Origin: Mucilaginibacter sp.
GTDB lineage: Bacteria; Bacteroidota; Bacteroidia; Sphingobacteriales; Sphingobacteriaceae
NCBI RefSeq assembly: GCF_028288225.1
Contig: NZ_JAQBOC010000031.1
Location: 62,001 to 126,000 of the forward strand
Direction of reading: 5' to 3'
DNA: 64,000 nt
Shown here: positions 26,496 to 34,928 of the stretch, piece after piece
How positions within the stretch are numbered: the stretch's first letter is position 1
How the letters are laid out: each line of letters begins with the position of its first letter
The notes under the pieces: generated by a model
Databases searched by the model: none
Seen by the model: only the letters and a program-made list of their open reading frames with translations
Told to the model about the DNA's origin: nothing
Translations under genes and position numbers: made by a program

Positions 26496-26968
26496 GGGCT
26501 TTCATTAGCTTAAGCTCTATGCTGTTCAATAACTTTGATTCGCTTTTATAATATTGATTTTTAGATATCTATAACTTGGTATAACAAGCTTTTGTTGTGC
26601 GTCACCATAGCTGTTAGGGAGATTATTCTGGAGGGTCTGTGCGATTCCCTCCCTTGGGAGGTGTATGGACCGGGTTTCTACACCAAGCTTTTACGCATGA
26701 TTGGCCAGGGTATCATAGTTCGTGAAACCCCTACCTTCCCTTCCCCGAGGAAGGAATCGCACCTGCCACGGCTTGTTCTGATTCTTCAGGACAGTTTTGG
26801 GGCAATGATAAAGGAAAAGGAGCTGCTGAGTTATTATTCCAATTTTCTTGTTTCTTTTTCACCGACAATTTATCCCTCCACACCGATTTCTAGAAACACC
26901 TCGCCAACATTCCATTGTTGTGCTTTAAATACTGCTGTACTTTTAGGTAATATTTAAAACTTAATATA
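26496..26968. repeat. Gene-free spacer with GTGCGATTCC inverted element
   Basis: 473 bases without a credible gene. At 26639-26762 an inverted element is bounded by GTGCGATTCC and GGAATCGCAC (10 of 10; 13 of 16 when extended), with inner G-rich arms such as CTTGGGAGG against CTTCCCTTCCCC. The GCGATTCCCTCC style is seen in dispersed repeats of other Bacteroidota genomes (from memory). A 121-codon ORF covers it (26592-26957) but its sequence is low-quality and repeat-derived. Confidence 0.65.
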
Positions 26969-27337
26969 ATGGAAACTATCATAAATAACCCAAACAAATA
27001 TAGCGGCAAAACAATGGCCGGAATAATCATTGTTATCATTGGCGGTTTATTACTTATCGATCAGCTTGACCTGTTCTTTGTTCCTGACTGGTTGTATAGC
27101 TGGCCAATGTGGATAATAGGTTATGGTCTTTATATGGGCGGAAAATATAACTTCAAAAAACCAGTTTGGATCTGGATGATAGTTATAGGTACAGCCTTTT
27201 TATTCACCGAAAACATTGATAATGCCGACCGTGTAGTTTGGCCGTTAGCCATAATAGGTACAGGTGCATGGATGGTAATGAAACACAACAAACGAGCGGA
27301 AGCTCCTTACCAGGAAAGCAAATTTAAAGAGATCTAA
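26969..27337 (+). CDS. LiaF-type transmembrane domain protein (DUF5668-like)
   Basis: 122 residues with about four membrane helices: MAGIIIVIIGGLLLIDQLDL, FVPDWLYSWPMWIIGYGLYM, WIWMIVIGTAFLFTENI and a last one near 85-100. This is the LiaF N-terminal membrane module alone. It is a clear paralogue of residues 1-110 of the gene at 29753 (shared LLL-x-x-QLD, FFVP-x-WL, SWPMW, DRVVWP), but it lacks that gene's soluble domain. A role in envelope-stress sensing is inferred from LiaF relatives. A terminator follows. Confidence 0.75.
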   Translation: METIINNPNKYSGKTMAGIIIVIIGGLLLIDQLDLFFVPDWLYSWPMWIIGYGLYMGGKYNFKKPVWIWMIVIGTAFLFTENIDNADRVVWPLAIIGTGAWMVMKHNKRAEAPYQESKFKEI

Positions 27338-27361
27338 TAAAAAACATTTTTCATAGCGGTT

Positions 27362-27399
27362 GAGAGCTGCCCTGGTTATCCGGGGTGGCTTTCTTTTTA
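27362..27399. terminator. Terminator between convergent genes
   Basis: GAGAGCTGCCCTGG and CCGGGGTGGCTTTC can pair with several G-T wobbles around a short loop, followed by TTTTTAG. It lies between the LiaF-type gene and the convergent membrane protein gene. Confidence 0.55.
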
Positions 27400-28548
27400 G
27401 TTGGAAAGTGTGTACCACGGTATGTTTAAGAGGCCTTTCTTCAAATAAACATCAATTCCATCGCCTTCCAAATACCTGTTAAACCTGGCTTGTGAAACTT
27501 CAATATCTTTTGGTGCGGGATCATCATCCCATGACACCAGTTTGAAATGATAATGGGTACGTTTATTGTATTCAGTGTACTTATTATAAACTTTGGTATG
27601 AATTAACGTTGGCGGCGCTTTATCCATTTCGCAATTTACTTGTACGGTGCTACCATAACCATAAAAGCAGGATAATACTATCATAAAAATTACCTGACCT
27701 TTTACCGCATCCGTATTTTTGTTGAAACCGGTTGCATACAACAGAAAAAAAACAATCACTCCAATCGGAACAGCAATTATCCAAATATGCCCATATCTTA
27801 AAATATCAAACTCTAATAACCCTTTAATAAACAATGTTAACGCCGGAATATAAAAGCCAAACATTACCCAAGGGTACACGCTTCTTTTCTTGTTAGAAAT
27901 GAATTTTATCAGTCCGCCGCTAAACTTCATAACAACAATACCCAGCAGCGGATATATCAACGATAAAGCTGTTAGAACGGGGCTTTCAAAAATAATCATT
28001 GGAAGGCCAATTGCCGCACCTGCCACATTGTAAAATATAGCTACTTGCCGAGCTCTTTTCAATTTCTCCTCGTGTTCATTCTCTGTTGATCCAAAATCAG
28101 GGTCTTTCAGGAATAGCAGCTTTTCTTCGGCGAGATCTGCCTCATCTAAATCCGTAAAATTTTCTCTTAGCCAGTCAACTAGTTGTTCCGAACCTGCAAA
28201 CTCGCTATAGTTTTTTATACTGAGCTTATATTCTGAAAAGGATTCAATTAAGATCAATTTGCTTCCGACTCTAATGCCTTTTACATCACTAAATAGCAAC
28301 TCCTTATTTGTGAAGACGTTCACTTTTCTTATGCGGTCATCGTAAATAGATATTTTAGCTTTAAACTGATTGATAAGAATTAATATTCCACCAGCCAGTA
28401 ATAAAATAGGAAGTATAAATATTAGTTGTTGGGCCCCCGCCTGCAGATTAGAAATTTTAAAAAGGAATAATGAAAAGAAAATCACTAAGATCCCTAAAAT
28501 TGAATTAAATATTTTTGAGCCTTTTGATATTGTATACTCCGTCTCCAT
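27397..28548 (-). CDS. Multi-pass membrane protein with PH-like N-terminal region, unknown function
   Basis: 383 residues. Two close N-terminal helices (about 14-32 and 40-58) precede a beta-rich stretch at 65-125 (KAKISIYDDRIRKVNVFTNK; SDVKGIRVGSKLILIESF) that resembles bacterial PH-like domains. A charged linker then leads to four more helices (about 172-300). The final 80 residues are hydrophilic with a conserved look (KLVSWDDDPAPKDIEVSQAR). I do not recognise a named family. Confidence 0.5.
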   Translation of the reverse strand: METEYTISKGSKIFNSILGILVIFFSLFLFKISNLQAGAQQLIFILPILLLAGGILILINQFKAKISIYDDRIRKVNVFTNKELLFSDVKGIRVGSKLILIESFSEYKLSIKNYSEFAGSEQLVDWLRENFTDLDEADLAEEKLLFLKDPDFGSTENEHEEKLKRARQVAIFYNVAGAAIGLPMIIFESPVLTALSLIYPLLGIVVMKFSGGLIKFISNKKRSVYPWVMFGFYIPALTLFIKGLLEFDILRYGHIWIIAVPIGVIVFFLLYATGFNKNTDAVKGQVIFMIVLSCFYGYGSTVQVNCEMDKAPPTLIHTKVYNKYTEYNKRTHYHFKLVSWDDDPAPKDIEVSQARFNRYLEGDGIDVYLKKGLLNIPWYTLSN

Positions 28549-28617
28549 TTATATAAATTGTGATGCGCTAAATATATTAAAATCCATTAATTTGTGCGAT
28601 CAATATCAATAATCAGC

Positions 28618-29523
28618 ATGAATAAAACTTTACGAGCACTTATTTTCCTGGTAGCGCTTTTGTTTTTGGCAAGGTTCTCATCGGCACAAAATAAAATAGT
28701 TGTTTTCCAGTCGGATTTTGGGTTGAAGGATGGTGCAGTTTCTGCAATGAAAGGCGTAGCCATGGGTGTATCAACCGAGTTGAAATTGTTCGACCTTACC
28801 CACGAGATCCCTGCCTATAACATTTGGGAAGCAGCTTATCGCCTCGAACAAACTGTAAGATACTGGCCTGCCGGCACCGTATTTGTTTCGGTGGTTGATC
28901 CGGGTGTGGGCACTGCGCGTAAATCGGTAGTGCTTAAAACAAAATCAGGTCATTACATAGTTACGCCCGATAACGGCACTTTAACATTGGTGGCCCAGTC
29001 ATTAGGGATTGATGAGGTAAGGGAAATTGATGAAGCTGTAAACCGCCGTAAAGATTCGCAAAAATCATATACCTTTCATGGCAGGGATGTATATGCCTTC
29101 ACCGGGGCACGTTTGGCGGCAGGGATCATTAGCTTTGAACAGGTTGGGCCGGTATTGCCTAAACAGGTGATCAGGATCTCATACCAGCAGGCGGTAATGG
29201 AAGGCAAAATTATAAAGGGCGATATCCCGGTGCTTGACGCGCAATACGGCAACGTATGGACAAACATTCCGGATATTTTATTTAAACAGTTTAAACCAAA
29301 ATTTGGGGATATGGTGCATGTTGTAATCTTTAATAAAAACAAGGAAGTTTACAAAGGCGATATGCCCTACAGCCAAACCTTTGGCGAGGTTGCAGAAGGG
29401 AAGCCGCTGGCTTATTTAAACAGCCTTTTGCAGCTTTCATTTGCCCTGAACATGGGTGATTTTGCCAAAACCTATCAAGTTGCAAGCGGGGGTGAATGGA
29501 GCGTGGAAGTTAGCCTGAAATAA
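28618..29523 (+). CDS. Secreted SAM hydroxide adenosyltransferase-like protein (DUF62)
   Basis: 302 residues. Family motifs: VVFQSDFGLKDGAVSAMKG (the Asp near the start), LTHEIPAYNIWEAAYRL, SVVDPGVGTARKSVVLK, ITPDNG-type VTPDNGTLT, and YTFHGRDVYAFTGARLA. Relatives hydrolyse S-adenosylmethionine to adenosine and methionine; halogenase relatives exist. Unusual here is a clear signal peptide, MNKTLRALIFLVALLFLARF then SSAQ, which would place it in the periplasm. ATG 28618 was chosen because it starts that signal; an ATG at 28594 adds eight residues. Confidence 0.85.
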   Translation: MNKTLRALIFLVALLFLARFSSAQNKIVVFQSDFGLKDGAVSAMKGVAMGVSTELKLFDLTHEIPAYNIWEAAYRLEQTVRYWPAGTVFVSVVDPGVGTARKSVVLKTKSGHYIVTPDNGTLTLVAQSLGIDEVREIDEAVNRRKDSQKSYTFHGRDVYAFTGARLAAGIISFEQVGPVLPKQVIRISYQQAVMEGKIIKGDIPVLDAQYGNVWTNIPDILFKQFKPKFGDMVHVVIFNKNKEVYKGDMPYSQTFGEVAEGKPLAYLNSLLQLSFALNMGDFAKTYQVASGGEWSVEVSLK

Positions 29524-29530
29524 ACAGAAA

Positions 29531-29630
29531 TCTCAGTGCTTCCTTGTGCGCTTTGTGATTTAAAAATTAACCGCAGAGATCGCCAAGACGAAAAAGAGAA
29601 ACACGGAGATTTATAAATTCAGATAAACTC
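29531..29630. repeat. CGCAGAG/GCTTTGTG dispersed-repeat remnants
   Basis: CAGTGCTTCCTTGTGCGCTT and then AACCGCAGAGATCGCCAAGA followed by GAGAAACACGGAGA resemble the common dispersed repeat whose arms read CTTTGTG-type and CGCAAAG-type words. The arms here face each other only loosely. No gene is present in the 229-base spacer. Confidence 0.4.
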
Positions 29631-29752
29631 CAACTTTTTCACCGACACTTTACATTATCTTACCGACTTCTTTAAATATACTGCCAATTTTTGTTTGGCA
29701 CACTTATAATGTTACCTTAGTTTTGAATACGATTTAAAATGCTAATAATATA

Positions 29753-30577
29753 ATGGACAACGATATAGTACACCCTAACAATCCCCGCAATGGCAAAGCC
29801 CTGGCGGGGATAATTTTACTAGCCGTAGGCGCCCTGTTACTGGTAAAGCAGCTCGACTTCTTTTTTGTTCCGGGCTGGTTGTTTAGCTGGCCAATGTGGC
29901 TTATTGGCTGGGGCCTTTTTATAGGCGCAAAAACCAATTTTCATAAGCCATCATCTTTTTTGCTGATACTTTTAGGCATTGTTTTTTTGATAAATGAAAA
30001 CTTTGATCGTGCCGACCGCGTAGTATGGCCAATTGCCATTATCGGCTTTGGTTTATGGCTGATATTAAGGCGCCATAGTCATTTTGATAAAACACAGTGG
30101 AATAAGGATAATAAATGGGGCAGTGCGGCTTATACCCCGCCGAACCCGGGTGAGCCTGTAGTTGATTATACAGGTACTACAGATTATACAACAATTAAAG
30201 AACCCATTAATCCATCAGCTTCATACAAACCAACAGGTGACGATTACCTGGACACTGTATCGGTTTTTGGATCGGTAAAGAAAACCATCCTTTCAAAACA
30301 TTTTAGGGGAGGCGAGATAGTAAACATATTTGGCGGCGCCGAACTTGATTTTACCCAGGCTGATATTGAAGGTAAAGTAATAATTGATATTACCCAGATC
30401 TTCGGTGGTGTAAAAATGATTGTGCCTCCACACTGGCAGGTAGTTCCGGATATTGCCGCTGTATTTGCCGGCATTGAAGATAAACGAATGAAAAGTACAG
30501 CTACCGCAGGCAGCGAAAAGATCTTAGTGCTAAAAGGTGTTTCAATTTTTGCGGGAGTGGATATTAGAAGCTATTAG
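29753..30577 (+). CDS. LiaF-like membrane protein with soluble C-terminal domain
   Basis: 274 residues. Residues 15-110 hold four membrane helices of the LiaF type (ALAGIILLAVGALLLVKQLD; FFVPGWLFSWPMWLIGWGLF). A linker follows, and the C-terminal domain (about 165-270) has the LiaF beta-helix repeats VSVFGSVKKTIL, VNIFGGAELDFTQA, ITQIFGGVKMIVPPHWQV and KGVSIFAGVDIRSY. In Firmicutes LiaF restrains the LiaSR two-component system. Here a LytS-type kinase and LytTR regulator follow once the inserted cassette is passed, suggesting a similar regulatory trio. Confidence 0.82.
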   Translation: MDNDIVHPNNPRNGKALAGIILLAVGALLLVKQLDFFFVPGWLFSWPMWLIGWGLFIGAKTNFHKPSSFLLILLGIVFLINENFDRADRVVWPIAIIGFGLWLILRRHSHFDKTQWNKDNKWGSAAYTPPNPGEPVVDYTGTTDYTTIKEPINPSASYKPTGDDYLDTVSVFGSVKKTILSKHFRGGEIVNIFGGAELDFTQADIEGKVIIDITQIFGGVKMIVPPHWQVVPDIAAVFAGIEDKRMKSTATAGSEKILVLKGVSIFAGVDIRSY

Positions 30578-30583
30578 CTTCAG

Positions 30584-31136
30584 ACCGAAAGTCCGGAAAG
30601 TCAGTAAAGACCGAAAGAAGGAAAAGTTGGGGAAGACCGAAAGTCCGGAAAGTCAGTAAAGACCGAAAGAAGGAAAAGTTGGGAAAGACCGAAAGTAAAA
30701 AATGAATTATCTTCAGTTATGAGTTTTAAGTTCGAAAAGTTAATTGTTTGGCAAAAGGCGGTGGATTTGGCTGCTGATGTTCATGAACTGACAAAGGCTT
30801 TTCCAAAAGATGAATTATTTATTTTATCAGCCCAAATTAAAAGAGCCGCCGATTCGGTTTCATTAAATATTGCGGAAGGATCAACAGGTCAATCAAATGC
30901 AGAGTTTAATAAATTTTTAAGTTACGCACTACGATCAGATATAGAAGTTGTTGGATGCCTGTTCTTAGCTAAAAAAAGAAATTTAATACAGGAAGATAAT
31001 TTTAATAAACTATATAAACAATGTGAAGAGATATTAGCTATGCTAAATTCACTACGCAAAACGCTAAAAACTTAACTACTTAAAAAACACTAAAAACATC
31101 TTCCGGACTTTCGGTCTTTACTGACTTTCCGGACTC
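30584..31136. repeat. Inverted-repeat-bounded four-helix-bundle cassette 2
   Basis: On the left, a unit of about 51 bases is repeated in tandem, each copy holding a 28-base word at 30590-30617 and 30642-30669 (AGTCCGGAAAGTCAGTAAAG then ACCGAAAG). On the right, 31108-31135 is the exact 28-base reverse complement. Between them lies only the four-helix-bundle gene. The right arm ends seven bases before the histidine kinase start codon. The word is unrelated to that of cassette 1. Confidence 0.85.
30719..31075 (+). CDS. Four-helix-bundle protein (S23 type), copy 2
   Basis: 118 residues: MSFKFEKLIVWQKAVDLAAD, FPKDELFILSAQIKRAADSV, LNIAEGSTGQSN, FLSYALRSDIEVVGCLFLAK. It keeps the family NIAEG motif better than copy 1. 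Conserved basic residues (QIKRAA) could contact nucleic acid. It lies between the LiaF-like gene and the kinase gene, in the same direction, inside a 28-base inverted repeat. Function of such genes outside rRNA is not established. Confidence 0.88.
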   Translation: MSFKFEKLIVWQKAVDLAADVHELTKAFPKDELFILSAQIKRAADSVSLNIAEGSTGQSNAEFNKFLSYALRSDIEVVGCLFLAKKRNLIQEDNFNKLYKQCEEILAMLNSLRKTLKT

Positions 31137-31142
31137 AAAAAA

Positions 31143-32180
31143 ATGGCCTTACCATCAAACCTGACATCATCAAGACTCTATGCAGGGTTCATCGTCTGCG
31201 GACTGGTGTGGACCGGCCTGCAGAGCTATGTAGTGCATAGTTTTGACTTTAACTGGTACATTGCCTTTACCGATGGGTTGGTTTGTTCAATTTTGCTTGC
31301 TTCGGCTTGCTGGCTGATTAATAATAACCTCCGCTATTATCAGCCCGAAAAAGGCAATTATCTAAATATATTGATCTGGATAGCTGCCCTGGCTGCAATC
31401 TGCACATTTGGAAGCCGGTGGATCCTGCCATTTTTGGCTACCGGTCCGGCGTATACCAAGTTTTTAGTGAACTCATTAATCATCCGTTTCTTCACTAATT
31501 TTTTGGCGATAGGATGGATGGCGATGATCAGTATGATCTATTTCTGGCAGCTTGACCAAAAAGACAACGAAAAACGCAAAGCCGAGGCCGAGCAACTGGC
31601 CCGCGATGCGGAATTATATAATTTAAGGCAACAATTACAACCTCACTTTTTATTTAACAGCCTAAACTCAATAAACGCTTTAATAGGCTTTAAGCCTGAT
31701 GAAGCCCGCCGGATGATTCACCAGCTTTCGGACTTTTTACGCGGTACGTTAAAAAAAGACGATCAGCAGCAGGTGCCTTTAACCGAAGAGCTGGCACACC
31801 TTAACCTCTACCTTGATATTGAAAAGGTGCGCTTTGGTCACCGTTTGCAAACTGAGATTAGTTGTGATGAGAAATCGGGCCAGGCTGTGCTGCCATCCAT
31901 GTTATTACAGCCGCTTGTTGAAAATGCCATAAAATTTGGTTTGTACGATACCATAGGCGATGTGGTGGTAAGCATAAGGGCCGAAATGGAGGGTAATTAC
32001 CTGATAATGATGGTACAAAACCCCTACGATCCGCAGACATCAAGGCCTAAAAAAGGTACCGGTTTTGGGCTGAGAGGGGTACAGCGCAGATTATATTTAC
32101 TTTTTGCACGTAATGATTTGATGGAAACTCATGCAAATGATAATATATTTACAACTATTATTAAAGTACCGCAGTTATAA
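31143..32180 (+). CDS. LytS/YehU-type sensor histidine kinase
   Basis: 345 residues. Four membrane helices lie within residues 12-135. A short coiled linker leads to the His_kinase domain QQLQPHFLFNSLNSINALIG with phosphoacceptor His168. LPSMLLQPLVENAIKFGLYD is the N-box and KGTGFGLRGVQRRLYLLF the G-box. No extracellular sensor domain is seen, so the signal probably enters through the membrane helices or the LiaF-like partner. The partner regulator starts three bases after the stop. Confidence 0.93.
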   Translation: MALPSNLTSSRLYAGFIVCGLVWTGLQSYVVHSFDFNWYIAFTDGLVCSILLASACWLINNNLRYYQPEKGNYLNILIWIAALAAICTFGSRWILPFLATGPAYTKFLVNSLIIRFFTNFLAIGWMAMISMIYFWQLDQKDNEKRKAEAEQLARDAELYNLRQQLQPHFLFNSLNSINALIGFKPDEARRMIHQLSDFLRGTLKKDDQQQVPLTEELAHLNLYLDIEKVRFGHRLQTEISCDEKSGQAVLPSMLLQPLVENAIKFGLYDTIGDVVVSIRAEMEGNYLIMMVQNPYDPQTSRPKKGTGFGLRGVQRRLYLLFARNDLMETHANDNIFTTIIKVPQL

Positions 32181-32182
32181 AT

Positions 32183-32929
32183 ATGAAACGTGCCTTAGTT
32201 ATTGACGACGAGCCTTTGGCCAGGATGATTGTATTAGAGTATTTGCAGGCCTTTCCGCAGATAGAAGTTATGCAGGAATGCAATGATGGTTTTGAAGGCC
32301 TGAAGGCTATTCAGCAGTATCAGCCCGACCTAATCTTCCTGGATGTGCAGATGCCCAAAATAAACGGCTTTGAAATGCTGGAGCTGGTTGAACAGCAGCC
32401 CGCGGTAATATTTACAACTGCTTTTGACGAATATGCCATAAAAGCTTTTGAAGCACATGCGGTTGATTACCTGTTAAAGCCTTTTAATAAGGACAGGTTT
32501 AACAAGGCCATTGAAAAATACCTTGCCCAGGCACCCGAGGCCCCTACGGCCAAAAAGCATACCGAAGAGTTGCTGGAAACCGCCTCACATTCGCCGGCGC
32601 AGCATGAGCGGATTGTGGTGAAAACAGGTACCAAGGTAAAAATAATCCCGGTGCAGGATGTGCAGTACCTTGCTGCAGACGATGACTATGTAAGTGTATA
32701 TACCGCCGAGGGATCATTCCTGAAAAATAAGACCATGAACTTTTTTGAGCAGATGCTTGACCCAAGGCAGTTTGTAAGGGTGCACCGCTCCTATATTATA
32801 GCTATACAGCAAATAACCCGGATTGATCCTTACGAAAAAGATGCCCACCTGGCCATCCTTAAATCGGGCGCTAAAGTGCCGGTTAGTAAAACGGGATATG
32901 TGAAGCTGAAGCAGGTGCTGGGAATTTAG
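32183..32929 (+). CDS. LytTR-family response regulator
   Basis: 248 residues. The receiver has Asp8/Asp9 (VIDDEP), phosphoacceptor Asp54 (IFLDVQMPK), a Thr in FTTAFDEYA and a Lys in DYLLKPFNK. The LytTR DNA-binding domain spans about 140-247 (VVKTGTKVKIIPVQDVQYLA; MLDPRQFVRVHRSYI). It is paired with the upstream kinase. GATTTCGG words follow its stop (32931-32961). Confidence 0.94.
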   Translation: MKRALVIDDEPLARMIVLEYLQAFPQIEVMQECNDGFEGLKAIQQYQPDLIFLDVQMPKINGFEMLELVEQQPAVIFTTAFDEYAIKAFEAHAVDYLLKPFNKDRFNKAIEKYLAQAPEAPTAKKHTEELLETASHSPAQHERIVVKTGTKVKIIPVQDVQYLAADDDYVSVYTAEGSFLKNKTMNFFEQMLDPRQFVRVHRSYIIAIQQITRIDPYEKDAHLAILKSGAKVPVSKTGYVKLKQVLGI

Positions 32930-32996
32930 AGGGATTTCGGATTTCGGAAGTTCGATTTCGCAATTAGGAGATCGCAGTTAATCCCAGATTTAATAA

Positions 32997-33338
32997 ATGA
33001 AAAAAATTAATATCGATGGTGATGGGGTGTTTTTTTTAATATTCGGGCCTATTGTTATAGCGATAGTATGGATTAATTACGGATTTAAAACGGTAATCAC
33101 GTTACCTTTTGTTTTTGGAGCATTGTATAGCTACTATATGATGTTTCTAAATATAATTTATGCGGTTAAGGATAAGAAATTAGAATCTTATAAAAATAAA
33201 ATTGTTACATATTCTGTTGTTAGCACGTTTATTTTTATTTGTAGTACAGTAAGCTATGGCTTCGCATTTTCTTTAAAGCCTTTGGTAATTATTTCGGTTG
33301 TATCTGCGACACAAGCAATTCTCATATTAAGACGTTAG
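32997..33338 (+). CDS. Small membrane protein of unknown function
   Basis: 113 residues with three or four hydrophobic helices (GVFFLIFGPIVIAIVWINYG; VITLPFVFGALYSYYMMFLN; a pair near 70-110) joined by a lysine-rich loop AVKDKKLESYKNK. No family recognised. It may be co-transcribed with the LytTR pair, which ends 67 bases upstream, but GATTTCGG words lie between. Confidence 0.5.
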   Translation: MKKINIDGDGVFFLIFGPIVIAIVWINYGFKTVITLPFVFGALYSYYMMFLNIIYAVKDKKLESYKNKIVTYSVVSTFIFICSTVSYGFAFSLKPLVIISVVSATQAILILRR

Positions 33339-33845
33339 TTACTTTAACCAATAGTTACATTGTCAAAGGGGCAACCGGTCGTGCCAAAGAGCCTTCCGGT
33401 ATTTTACTGCCTTAGAGGTAGTAATTATGCTCTGTGATTTCGGATGTTCGATTTCGGAAACCGGGGTACGATTTGTTTGAGAAAAATCATATACCACCGG
33501 TTGCGGGAATTAGGGGAAGGGATTATGCTTTTTGAAAGTGAAATTGATTGTTACGAACCCATGATAGATTATATTGAACGCGGGAGGTGTCATCCTGAAC
33601 TTGTCGAAGGACGATGTGCGCATAGGCCCGTCCACGTGCTAAGCATGGCGCTGAGGCCTTTGCCCGCGTGCTTCGACTAGGCTCAGCATGACAGCCGTTT
33701 TGTCTATTCCCCTTCATGTTTCCCATAGAATCTACATTCTTAAAAAAATAAAGTTAAGAGTTCCCTCTCATCATCCGTCCGTAAAAATCGCCACAAAAAA
33801 TAAAACCTAATCTCTTCCTCCGCATCTTTACAAAAAAAAGTAATT
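33339..33845. repeat. Gene-free spacer with GATTTCGG words and TCATCCTGAACTTGTCGAAGG repeat
   Basis: 507 bases. At 33436-33459 sits GATTTCGGATGTTCGATTTC. At 33588-33693 is an inverted element: TGTCATCCTGAACTTGTCGA on the left and CTTCGACTAGGCTCAGCATG on the right, a dispersed palindromic repeat seen in many bacterial genomes. The ORF at 33444-33680 is built from this repeat and is rejected. The last 100 bases are AT-rich and probably carry the promoter of the flavin oxidoreductase. Confidence 0.7.
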
Positions 33846-34913
33846 ATGCCACATCTGTTTTCTCCCATAAAAATAAAAAATATCGAGTTTAAGAACCGTT
33901 TGGTAGTATCGCCAATGTGCGAGTACAGCAGCGAGGATGGTTTTGCAAATAACTGGCACCTGGTTCATTTGGGCAGTCGTGCTGTTGGCGGTGCTGCGCT
34001 GATCATTACCGAGGCCACTGCGGTGTCTGCCGAGGGCAGGATCTCCTATGGCGACCTTGGGATCTATAAAGACGAACACATTGAAAAGCTAAAAGAAATA
34101 ACTGATTTTATTCATGCGCATGACGCTGTTGCAGCTATACAACTTGCCCATGCGGGGCGTAAGGCCAGTCATGAAGTACCGTGGCTTGGGAATGCACAGA
34201 TCCCTTCCGGGCAGCCAAATGGTTGGAAAGCGGTAGCGCCAAGCGCTATTTCCTTTACACCAGCCGAAGAAGTGCCGGTTGAACTCGATAAAGCCGGGAT
34301 TGAAAAAATAAAAGCGGATTTTAAAACAGCCGCAGCACGTGCTTTAAAAGCAGGTTTTAAGCTGATTGAGTTGCATGGTGCACATGGCTATTTGATAAAT
34401 GAATTTTTATCGCCTTTAAGTAACCACCGAACTGATGAGTATGGCGGTTCGTTTGAAAACCGGATCCGTTTTTTGCTGGAAGTTATTGAAAGTGTGAAAG
34501 AAGCATGGCCGGCAGAAAATCCGTTGTTTGTCCGCATTTCGGCAACCGACTGGGCTGAAGGGGGCTGGACTGCCGATGATTCGGTTGCTTTAGCAAAGAT
34601 ACTGATCAATAAAGGGATAGATCTGGTTGATTGTTCATCAGGCGGTAACGCAGCCACTGCTAAAATACCTTTGAAGCCAGGCTATCAGGTTCAGTTCGCT
34701 GAAAAGGTAAAGAAAGAAGCGGGGATCCTGACAGGTGCTGTTGGACTGATAACAGAATCGGAACAGGCTGATGAAATCATCCAAACAGGCCAGGCCGACC
34801 TGGTAATTATGGCGCGCGAGTTTTTACGCAACCCTTATTTCCCGATGGGTGCCGCGCATGAACTGGGGCACGAAGTAAAATGGCCCGTTCAATATGAAAG
34901 AGCTAAATGGTAA
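33846..34913 (+). CDS. Old yellow enzyme, YqjM-type NADH:flavin oxidoreductase
   Basis: A 355-residue TIM barrel. FKNRLVVSPMCEYSSEDGF contains Cys25, the YqjM-class FMN-proximal cysteine. QLAHAGRKASHEVPW and IELHGAHGYLINEFLSPLSN (His pair binding the substrate carbonyl), then DEYGGSFENRIRFLLEV are standard. AREFLRNPYFPMGAAHELG closes the barrel. It reduces activated C=C bonds with NAD(P)H; natural substrate unknown. Single gene with its own AT-rich leader. Confidence 0.93.
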   Translation: MPHLFSPIKIKNIEFKNRLVVSPMCEYSSEDGFANNWHLVHLGSRAVGGAALIITEATAVSAEGRISYGDLGIYKDEHIEKLKEITDFIHAHDAVAAIQLAHAGRKASHEVPWLGNAQIPSGQPNGWKAVAPSAISFTPAEEVPVELDKAGIEKIKADFKTAAARALKAGFKLIELHGAHGYLINEFLSPLSNHRTDEYGGSFENRIRFLLEVIESVKEAWPAENPLFVRISATDWAEGGWTADDSVALAKILINKGIDLVDCSSGGNAATAKIPLKPGYQVQFAEKVKKEAGILTGAVGLITESEQADEIIQTGQADLVIMAREFLRNPYFPMGAAHELGHEVKWPVQYERAKW

Positions 34914-34928
34914 TAAGATTTGAATGTT

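Noticed and set aside
26592..26957. 121-codon ORF on the plus strand
   Set aside because: It is built from the GTGCGATTCC repeat and pyrimidine runs, has no recognisable domain, and its composition does not resemble neighbouring genes.
30584..30680. Possible short CRISPR-like array from the tandem word
   Set aside because: Only two unit copies with no distinct spacers, no cas genes in the window, and the same word occurs inverted nearby.
25082..31075. Diversity-generating retroelement, because the four-helix-bundle proteins resemble Avd
   Set aside because: No reverse transcriptase gene, no template or variable repeat and no adenine-biased variation were found nearby.
33444..33680. 78-codon ORF on the plus strand
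   Set aside because: It covers the GATTTCGG word and the TCATCCTGAAC repeat; the peptide (HPELVEGRCA) is the usual translation of that repeat.
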